Shown here: positions 56,001 through 64,000 of the stretch, piece by piece
Numbering within the stretch: position 1 is the first letter of the stretch
Layout of the letters: every line of letters starts with the position of its first letter
NCBI GenBank assembly: GCA_944990035.1
Contig: CALYLX010000050.1
Coordinates: 1 to 64,000, forward strand
DNA: 64,000 nucleotides
Direction: 5' to 3'
From: Clitopilus passeckerianus
Lineage: Eukaryota > Basidiomycota > Agaricomycetes > Agaricales > Entolomataceae
Translations under genes and position numbers: made by a program
Notes under the pieces: model-generated
The model's input: only the letters and a program-made list of their open reading frames with translations
Databases searched by the model: none
What the model was told of the DNA's origin: nothing

Positions 56001-56164
56001 TCTCCCATCGATGAAGCACGTTTCGACTTCGTGGGCACGTCCAGGAGCGCAGAGAAGCGCTTGAGCTATATGGAAAAAAAAAAGATGAGAGGTGGTTATG
56101 ACAACGGAGGAGATGTTGAAATACATTCTTGTAGAGTTCTCTTTGGAGACCAGGCCATGTTCAT
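53069..56164 (-). CDS. AMP-dependent acyl-CoA synthetase
   Basis: A multi-exon gene from ATG 56164; [14 protein letters not shown] joins [20 protein letters not shown] across the first intron. Motifs in order: [41 protein letters not shown]-binding loop [11 protein letters not shown] with the usual Lys/Gly continuation beyond an intron, substrate and switch region ([14 protein letters not shown]), the GEVGE-like sensor, and [20 protein letters not shown] followed by KDR. The C-terminal domain ends in [16 protein letters not shown], supplying the catalytic Lys. It converts a fatty or aromatic acid to its CoA thioester via an acyl-AMP; chain-length preference cannot be told (the 4-coumarate-CoA-ligase/medium-chain branch fits best). 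There is no clear N-terminal targeting signal; the end RANL is not a canonical PTS1. Confidence 0.88.
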
Positions 56165-57780
56165 TGAGGGGGAAAGGTTAGCAAGGAGACATTGTGTTGA
56201 TAGTGGACGCTTTTATCTTGTGTAAAGGAACTGGCAGCCCTGTCAATCGGCAGTCTCCTAACGCGTATATACTAAATCATTGCTCAGGGCTAAATAACAC
56301 AACATCCACCATATCCGCGGACATTCCTCTGCCCGCGGCAACTTGATCCATATGCACTTACACCGCTCCTTCGTTCCGGATCCTTCTCTATTGACAGGCA
56401 GATACTCGTCCATGATGTTCGTTAACACTTATAGAAGATCGCCCCGCCTTCAATACTGCTTATAAGAATTTTACTCTACCCCTCGTCTTCTACCTCTGAT
56501 CGTGAATCTTGCAACGTGCGTATGAAGCAGGCAGATCTTCATGCATTTAAACAGCTAACGTGCCTTTGCGCATTCGGGTGCAAAATTGGCGGGGCCACAT
56601 GTTGAGGGTAAAGGCACTACCCCCAGATAATGATCATTTCTCCGGGTATGGCCGTGCTTAAAAAACATTCATTGTTCAGCAGTAATGTTTACAACGAGAA
56701 ATTCTTATCGGATCTTGGTTCAAAAAATACGTCAGGTGTCCTTTCCTGCGATGGCCACGAATAAATATCTTAAGCGCAAAGGGGACTCGAGCATACCATT
56801 TCTCGGTTACTGTGGGGGTCAAGTGTCTCAAGACCTCCAGGAAGTCATCGGCTATCCTGCTAGCTGAACGGTCAATGCCGATGCGGCGGGTTTCATGCCC
56901 GCTCGAAAGTCACATAGGCCTCCAGATCGGAAATCTCGTCAGCTCGCGAGTTGTGATAAGCACACGTACAAAAAGACATACGCATGTGTGGTGCCAAATG
57001 AATGCCGTGCACTTGACCACCCCCGCAGCTAATCGATATCCGAATGATTGAAGAAAGTGCACACAAATCGAGTAGTAGGCTCTCAGAGAGGACCTAAACA
57101 AGATATTTGACGCGTCAGGTGCGAGATCCAACTCCACAGATACTTCTGCCTCATCCAGGCTCGGATTGAATCATATCTGACGCGGGTGGTAATAACAGAG
57201 CCAGAGTGAGACTAAGCCACTGATCATTCCATTTAGGCTTAATGATGTCTCTGTTTTACCCAGTGAAACGTCCGGTAGCCTGAGATTTTTCGAACTCGCA
57301 GTGATAAGCCGTCGTCCACATGTTCTTTAAAACCAGCTTCAGAGTTACGAAACAGACCAATTTAGTACGGGGAGACGGTGAGATCTTTGAGAAATTAACC
57401 AGATAGTTACCGCTGGGCCCGAATCTGCGTTAATATGGCGTTCAATGGTCGAGACAAAATTTCCGAGGAGCACCGCGGCTGGACCAACTGCCGTTGTTGG
57501 TCCCTTTCTGGCGGAGCACGCGCTCCGGGCAGATGATTGGCGCATGAGTATGGTTCAGGAGAAAGGGACGCCCTCATGCCCGGTTGGTTTTGCCTAGAGA
57601 AACTGGTAATGATCGGGTTTCTGACGAACAGAACAGAATTCGGCGTTTCTTAGGCCAAACCACGACTGTGAGAGAAGGAAGGAGTGTTTGTTTGGCCTTG
57701 TTAAGCCCAAGGGGTCTCGGTCGGCGGAATCGGATTTCGGAGTCACGCTTGTCCCTTGCGGCCTCAGCGAGCAACACGAA
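56165..57780. other. 1.6-kb intergenic region between divergent genes
   Basis: No supported gene. ORFs on both strands between 57345 and 57890 overlap antisense and show no domain. It must hold the acyl-CoA synthetase and RPB3 promoters. A tRNA-like box B near 57290 (tttttcgaactcg) lacks a matching cloverleaf. Confidence 0.4.
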
Positions 57781-59206
57781 ATGCAAAGCCTCGAGGATAG
57801 CGAGCCGATAGTCAATATCAAGGAAGTCAAGAAAGACAGCGTCAAGTTCATTCTCAGAAATGCTGACCTCGCGTACGTGTTTACTTGCTGAGTGTATACA
57901 GAGTAATGAGCGCTAAACAGCTATTTCTGACTTGCCAGTTTCGCGAATTCTATAAGGAGAGTGGTGATGGCAGACATACCTACCGTTGGTGAATATCTTC
58001 ATATACCTGATTAGAAGCCAGTTTAAGAACTCAGAACTCATATGAGTTAGCCATCGACGTTGTTGACGTTGAGCAAAACACGACCGTGCTGCCAGATGAG
58101 TTCATTGCGCATCGACTCGGCATGGTACCACTCTACAGCTCAAACTGCGACGAGGCAATCAAATACACAAGGGTGCGCATCCTATAACGTTTTCTTTCCC
58201 ATGCTGATACTTATCCCACTATTTTTGTTCCCAGGATTGCACATGTTTAGCAGGATGCGACCTCTGCTCGATCAAACTCATCCTACGAGTCGTGTGCAAT
58301 GACAACAACACTATGGAAGTTACGAGTCATCATCTTGATATGATCCCACCAAACACGCCAGGGACGTGGGACGAGCAGGAAATTCCAGTCCAGGGCGATG
58401 AGTTATCGAGGCGGAATGAAAACTTTGGAAAACCCGTTGGAAAAGGTCCGAGGCCACATATCTTAGCAACCCTTACACCTTTCTTACTCACGCTTCTTGT
58501 CTCTTTGTTCTTTCTAGATGATCCCAACGCCCCACCTCCTGTTCTGATTTGCAAAATTCGCAAGGGGCAAGAGCTGCGACTGAAATGCGTCGCGAAGAAA
58601 GGTCTTGCCAAGGAGCACGCCAAATGGTCCCCATGCACTGCTGTATCATTCGAATATGACCCATACAACAAGCTCAGGCATACATCATACTGGTTCGAGA
58701 AGGACTGGAGGACAGAGTGGCCTGTGGGACCCAACGGAGAGGAGGAAGATCCTCCGGATGAGAGCCAACCGTTCGACTACAATGCTCAACCGAGACAATT
58801 CTATTTCGACGTTGAGACGGACGGCAGTTTGGGGCCGCAGGAGGTTATCATGAAGGTACTACCTTCCCCCCAACACCCTCGCCTATTTTTATCAACTCAC
58901 AATTCCTTTCCTCATCAGGGACTAAATGAACTCCAAACCAAACTTGCCAATCTGATCCTTGCGCTCAAAACGCAGCCCGAAGTGGACATGCTCACAGCTG
59001 GAGACCAGCAGACCAATGGGCGCATGGCTGAAGCCTGGGGCAACCCATCTGCTGCACCTCAGCCTGCTCCTGCTCCCTCTGCCTGGGGTGGAGGTGGCGG
59101 TGGTTGGGGAGGTGCCAGCCCAGGTGGTTGGGGATCTACTTCTACATCTGGCGCTGCCGCTGGATGGGGAAGTCCAGGGCAACAAGCTAATGGGTGGAAT
59201 GTGTAG
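57781..59206 (+). CDS. RPB3: RNA polymerase II subunit RPB3
   Basis: Starts [20 protein letters not shown]. The alpha-like dimerisation domain contains [20 protein letters not shown] and [14 protein letters not shown]. The zinc loop is [11 protein letters not shown] (C-x-C-x3-C-x2-C). The second domain has [24 protein letters not shown] sequence ([20 protein letters not shown] here), [18 protein letters not shown] and [14 protein letters not shown] family-typical helix [17 protein letters not shown] closes the core. A long tail follows with W flanked by G, S or A (AWGG, GWGG, GWGS, GWNV), not part of the yeast or human core. Rpb3 pairs with Rpb11 to nucleate Pol II assembly. Two probable introns (58446-58517 and 58856-58918) are multiples of three without stops. 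RPB10, its assembly partner, is at 10354-10799. Confidence 0.95.
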
Positions 59207-59505
59207 ACTCGCTGTTCCTTTGTTCAGATTTCTTGGCCCTGTTTCCAGTACATTTTCCTTCCGTCGTCTTGTTAACCTACTTAGAACCACATATGTCATC
59301 CTTTTGAGATTGTAATGAATTTATATTATTGTGTAAAACGAGAGCAAAGCCTTTTAGTACATTCCAGCTGTTCAATCAAGCACAAGAAAGATCATAAGTT
59401 TAGATAACAGGGTAAAGTCAATTCCCTTCTCTACACCCGCCAACGTGCGGTTCTGATTCATCGCGACGAACAGGGTGCAAGCAGTCTAAGGTGAAGAACC
59501 AGCGC
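59207..59505. other. Convergent spacer RPB3 / MscS gene
   Basis: AT-rich 3' flanks; no gene. Confidence 0.4.
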
Positions 59506-62500
59506 TTAGTGTCGAGGGGTAGTCTCAATCCCATCGGGCGAGAGCCTCGTTGCAGATGACCCAGGAACCGTTGCACCAGGCATCATAGCTGGAGCGCTTG
59601 AAGCCGTTTGCAGTGGTCCAGGTGCAGGCCTAGGCATTGTAGGCCCGTGTGTGGGCATAGGCGGTACTGGACCTGCGTTCTGCCTATACCGAAGTGCGTT
59701 GTTGGGCTCTTCAGGCAGGCCGGGTCTGGGAGAGGTCATGTATAGTTGGTCAGCTTCACCGAACACATCCCCCGAGCTCATATCAACTATCGAGGAATTA
59801 GTATAACCCAGTCAGAATGAGGCAACAAATGGCATACCCATCGCAGGATTCTGATCCACTAGCTGCCAATTGCCTGCTGGACTCTGAGGGGCAGCAGCAG
59901 CAGCCTGTGCTGCTGCTCTCTCCTTCGCCTGGACCTCTTCCCATGGGATTTGTGTGTACTTGGTAACCGCAGCTGGGGCATCAGGATTGCCACTCGGTCC
60001 GTAAATTCCGACTTCAGCGAGAGCAGTCTTGAGTTGGCAGATCCATTTGTTGCGTCTTTTGGCTTTGATTGCGCCGAGTTGGGAGTTGGACTTGTACTTG
60101 ATGTCCGCGGTGAGAGTCATCATTGATTGCTCGGGGAAGTCTGGAGTAGATATAAGAGTTAGTACGCGAATGATGATGAACTGAAATGCCGAATGGTAAA
60201 GCAATAACTGACCTTTGACAGCAACATCGAACGAAGGCAAATAATCCCTCCTATTAGCAGTCACATACGCCAACATCTTATCCCTCAGCTTCTCCAACTC
60301 CTCAAACGACGTGCTGTATGCAACATCAAACGTGAACGTTTCTGACATCTGCAAAACCCACGTTATCAGTTACTCCTCCCTAGCAAGCAACTCAATTGAA
60401 TCAGACGAACCTGAGGACTTCTGCGAATATTCTGAATGAACTGGATGGGGAAAGAAAAGTGTCAGATTAACGTCCACAACGTGTCCGGCAATTTAAATTC
60501 AAGTAGAGATCTTCCCCTCGTTCGCACCGAATCTGGATGAAGGGATCCGAACAGATGAGTTCCGCGGAACAATGAAGCACCCCATCCTGGACGTGCTGGC
60601 CCTTATTGCTCCCACCCCATTGCAAAACCGCCCCACCCCAACTACTGAAAAGGAAGGAAACAGAGTAAGCACCCACCTGGGTATTCAGGATCGTATTAGG
60701 TGCCTGCACGCTCGTGTTATTCGAATCCAAGAATATCGTACTGAGCAGCCTGATCTCCTTGACCGTATACATCTCCTTCGTAATGACCACCTTGTCGCCA
60801 ACATCGAAGGGGTGCTTGACGAACAAGAAGATGATACTGGTGAGAACTTCTTGCAAGCTGCCACCGATGAGCCAGCTGAGACCGAGGATGAGGGTGCCTG
60901 CGCCAGTTACTACGGTTGCTAGTTGGGCTTCCTATATAGCGAAGATGAAAGAGGTGTGAGGAGGGAAAGGAGAAGGTAAATAGCAGGATGTACCAAAGCA
61001 ATAGCAATGATGAGAATGGCGACAATCACGTAGACCGACATCAGGATATTATCCAACCGTCCGACAGCGCTGTCCAGATCGCGCATGGAGTTCTCGATGG
61101 ACAACTGTTCGCGGTGGAATTCTCTATCCGTGCAAATTAATCACTGCCAAAGGTTGTGAAGAGGGAACTAACAAAAGAGCACCCTCGACTTCATCCCTAG
61201 ACGCATCACCGTTCATATCCTTATCGAAGAGCGCAAAGACGGACTCGGCTTCCTCCATAGAGGGGAAGAATCGTGCAATATCCGAGATGAGAAGGTACTC
61301 CGAGTGCGGTCTGGCAAAAGAGTAGAACAACCGTCTTGCAAGCTATTCCAAGCAGCCACAATTAGTCATTCCCCCCGAGGTGATGACATGCGCCTAGACT
61401 CACCAGTCTCGACTTGTTAGCGCTTTCAAGTGCAGTCTTGACCACACTCTGAGGCGAATTTGGCTGCAAGACTGAACTTCCAGCGATCTCGGACGCGACA
61501 TTGCCAAAGGCCGTGGTAGTGGTGGTAGCAGCCAACCTTACGCCTTGCCTCAACTTTTTGAGGAAACGTTTTGGGTTGACGGAGGCACCTCTGGCGTGTG
61601 CAGTTTCTTTCAGCGTGTCTGTACGTCCTGGGATATCGGAGGAATGGCGATAGAGTGTTACGAGAGATCTGACGGCGAACTTCTGGTCGGCAATGCGTTC
61701 TGAAGGTGACGACAGGCGTGAATTGAATTATCAAAGGAATCAAAGTGTAAGAGACCTACCGGCATAAGACCTCTCATGGAATTTCCCAGCGATCCACTGG
61801 ATTGAGAACTTCTCGAAGAGGAGAACACAAGCACAGAGGAAGAACGCGAAGAATAACTTGGAAGCCAAGTCAACAGCTTTTCTACTTTTATCAGAGGTGC
61901 CTTCTGGCTGGTGGTTGTCGATAAGAGGATTCCAAGTGATCCAAATCACGAGTGTCCAGATGAAGAGTGAGATATATCTAAGAAATCATGAGCAAAATGT
62001 TATAGACGGGCATCGGAGAGATGCTACCTGTGAAGTACACCAATCCAGTCGATGTAGCGCCTAGTTCCAACCGCAACCACTCCAACTGTCCCGCGAAGAA
62101 TGACGGGTATAATTCGACTACGAGGAGGGATCAGTTTCTCGGTCAGAAGAAAGAAATATGGTCATGTTACTCACGAGAAGGCGAGGGCGACCCACCAACC
62201 TCCCCAAGCAACACTGAGCCAGATGGAATACCATAAAAGGCCAACGTTCCAAATCTACCCCGCATTTGTTAGATGAAGATGCACGCGGTGCGTAAACGAA
62301 AGATGGCACATACCTTAGCATCTGGGAACCTTGTGAGAGCCAAAATTCCAGGAATCCACAATATGGCCAGCATAGGAATAATAAAAAGAATCCAACGAGT
62401 GACAATAGATACGTTCAAAAGATAGTTGTAAAATTTGACGAGCTAGATCATGTCGTGCAGAATAAGGAAACGGAGCCAAGTTAGAGTTAGATAACCTGGT

Positions 62501-62823
62501 GGCTGCAACGAGGCATCTGGTAGACATACCTTGCTATTAGGCATATCACCATCTGCGTAGGCAAGGTGAGGTTGACTAGCATTCCTCGAATCGAACTCTT
62601 CGTAGTCATGCTCAACCTTCCTTATCCCTGCCAGCAGGTCCCAACTCGAGCTTCGAGGAGTACCTTTCAAGGTATGGGTCATACCGCTCCTGGACGTCCC
62701 ATGTTGACCAGCTCGTTCCGGGTCATATTCAGGACTGCTCCTTCCAGTAGCAGGAGTCATTGGTGAAAGAGGTATCGCGGAATGCCCGGAACCTTGCCTG
62801 TCATGGCGCGGTGGATATGACAT
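59506..62823 (-). CDS. EF-hand MscS-type mechanosensitive channel (MSY-like)
   Basis: ATG 62823 (MSYPPRHDRQGSGHSAIPLS) to TAA 59506-59508. A disordered N-terminus with S/T/P is followed by several transmembrane helices in exons between about 62550 and 61650 and a single EF-hand (FALFDKDMNGDASRDEVEGA: D at positions 1, 3, 5, E at 12). The pore helix and MscS beta-domain come next (SVYVIVAILIIAIAL; GSLQEVLTSIIFLFVKHPFD, then VGDKVVITKEMYTVKEIRLL; FLDSNNTSVQAPNTILNTQ). A long cytosolic C-terminus ends in P/G/Q-rich repeats. This is the architecture of the fungal Msy1/Msy2 channels of the ER membrane, which gate Ca2+ release in hypo-osmotic shock. Confidence 0.9.
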
Positions 62824-63571
62824 GGTATCGTGCAGGTAGTATCTGTAGGCGTCAAAGTCGCGTGAGCACACGAGCAGAACGTCTAAGATGGTGAGCTGAA
62901 CGCTGCACTTACCCTCCGCAATTCAACAAGAAAGCATAAGAGGGGACGTTGAGAGAAAACCAATATTGGCAAGGTTAATTTTGAGAAAGGGTCTTGATTA
63001 TGTAAGCGCCTCCCTATGACGATTGTGAGGCCAGGAACTGTTGCCGGAATTCCGGTTTCCAAGAGAAAACTATCGCGCGTGGCATGCATTATTATTGACA
63101 GATGCTCCAGATCGTGAGTGAGGCTCGAGGATGAAAGGAAGGACGTAGGGGGCGGTAAGGCGTAGAACACCTTTTCAGATGAACAGCTCTTGTGATCATA
63201 ATGTCAAATAAGCGCCCGTACATTGCAGTCAAAGAGTCTGTTAGGCATCTATACCTGACATATTCTGCCTTCGATAGCCCCTAAGTGGCCAAGTATTGCC
63301 ATTCCAAGCAACCTGTAAAAGTCCCCGTTGTGGCGCACAGGTGATCTCGGCCATCTCGCTGGCATCAAAATGCGGCCACCATCTTGATCTGAACCTGTTT
63401 CGTCTCTCACTTGGAGCGAGAGCCTCCGGGCTGGAACCGTACAAAAAAACACATGCAAAAGGAAAGGCAGGCAGTGGATTAGATTGGGTAGATATACTTT
63501 ACTCGTCCGTTCCAGTACATAATCCTGCCTATCCTAAGAGTCCATATCTCTGTCTGTCAATCTGTACCATA
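62824..63571. other. Intergenic region
   Basis: Upstream of the MscS gene and downstream of the transporter, both on the minus strand. No coding structure was seen; the ORF at 62883-63170 lacks any domain and probably lies in the promoter or leader. Confidence 0.4.
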
Positions 63572-64000
63572 CTAGGCACACAGCTTCGGATTCTCATTTG
63601 GCCGCCACGTCTTCCCAAGCGCAAGGAACAGGCTAATCACCATCACAGTCACTCCAAACACCGCACATACCACGCTCGGCAATTTCGTTTTGCTATGCCA
63701 CTTCGCCCTTGGGTCCACTAGCTTCAAATGACAAGCAGCTGGGAAGATGAACGCGAGTGCTGTAGCGGATATGCCGCCTGTAATTTCGAGCATGACGCCG
63801 AGATCGCAAGTGATGAGAGAGACGGCGAGGGAGGAGATGATGATGGCACTCGTAAAGAAAAGGTGCCGTTCGATGGAGAAGGATTCATGGGAGAAGAAGT
63901 ATTGTTCGATGACTTCGCGGCAAACGAAGAGTTCCAGTGGGAGGGTGGTAAACATGTTGAGACCAAAGCAGAATCGTGCAACATTGATTAGGGTATCATT
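63572..64000 (-). CDS. AAAP amino-acid transporter, C-terminal part (cut by window edge)
   Basis: Only the last 140 or so residues lie in the window; the frame is open through 64000, so the start is beyond. The sequence reads DTLINVARFCFGLNMFTTLP, LELFVCREVIEQYFF, two hydrophobic helices (TSAIIISSLAVSLITCDLG and GGISATALAFIFPAACHLKL) and a last helix (SVVCAVFGVTVMVISLFLAL). This is the C-terminal end of the amino acid/auxin permease family, Avt5/6/7 or SLC38 type, which exports amino acids from the vacuole. The protein ends soon after the last helix (NPKLCA). Confidence 0.88.
   Translation of the reverse strand, partial: NDTLINVARFCFGLNMFTTLPLELFVCREVIEQYFFSHESFSIERHLFFTSAIIISSLAVSLITCDLGVMLEITGGISATALAFIFPAACHLKLVDPRAKWHSKTKLPSVVCAVFGVTVMVISLFLALGKTWRPNENPKLCA

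Noticed and set aside
57275..57310. tRNA-like box B (ttcgaactcg)
   Set aside because: No box A at the right distance and no cloverleaf stems could be drawn.
58330..58734. 134-aa minus-strand ORF
   Set aside because: It is a shadow of RPB3 exons.

Overview
The window is nuclear DNA of a filamentous basidiomycete, most likely an Agaricomycete. Genes are densely interrupted by 47-75 nt GT-AG introns. There is a copper-radical glyoxal oxidase, a FAR1/MULE-like domain fossil, an F-box/LRR-type lineage protein and many small secreted proteins, alongside universal eukaryotic genes. No tRNA, rRNA, CRISPR or intact transposon was recognised. All gene models are hand-spliced from the sequence.

Layout. 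0-5.6 kb: a decayed FAR1/MULE-like gene, then three copies of a lineage-restricted ~175-aa protein of unknown function (one on the minus strand, one broken, one intact) with TATA promoters. 5.7-7.7 kb: an LRR/F-box-like gene with apparent frame breaks. 8.4-10 kb: two six-cysteine secreted mini-proteins with inhibitor-cystine-knot spacing; a third, diverged relative lies at 18.5-18.9 kb. 10.3-14.2 kb: RPB10 (RNA polymerase I/II/III subunit) and SEY1 (ER-fusion GTPase). 14.9-17.7 kb: acetoacetyl-CoA synthetase. 17.8-20.7 kb: two small secreted genes and an unknown gene with an in-frame stop. 21-23.5 kb: glyoxal oxidase. 24.5-26.1 kb: a 7TM receptor-like protein. 26.7-27.1 kb: a secreted basic protein. 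27.1-32.8 kb: a gene-poor stretch.

32.8-64 kb is a conserved block: ABC1/ADCK kinase (MCP2/ADCK1-like), SUB1/PC4 coactivator, a giant HECT ubiquitin ligase (TOM1/HUWE1), a quinone-oxidoreductase-type dehydrogenase, an Rrn5-like Pol I factor, an acyl-CoA synthetase, RPB3, an EF-hand MscS channel and the 3' end of an amino-acid transporter cut by the window edge.

The contrast is clear: the right half is housekeeping (transcription, ubiquitination, lipid and organelle functions), while the left half is accessory, with tandem duplication, decay and secreted peptides. The strongest candidate for something undescribed is the three-gene family of knottin-like secreted peptides (8493-8830, 9481-9946, 18480-18904). 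They share intron positions and phases, including 14-nt and 7-nt micro-exons, and one member keeps only the two cysteines expected to form the C2-C5 bond. Several single-base frame breaks (about 1295, 3900, 4035, 7560, 9848, 39147) and one in-frame UAG (20370) could be real decay or assembly error; raw reads would decide.
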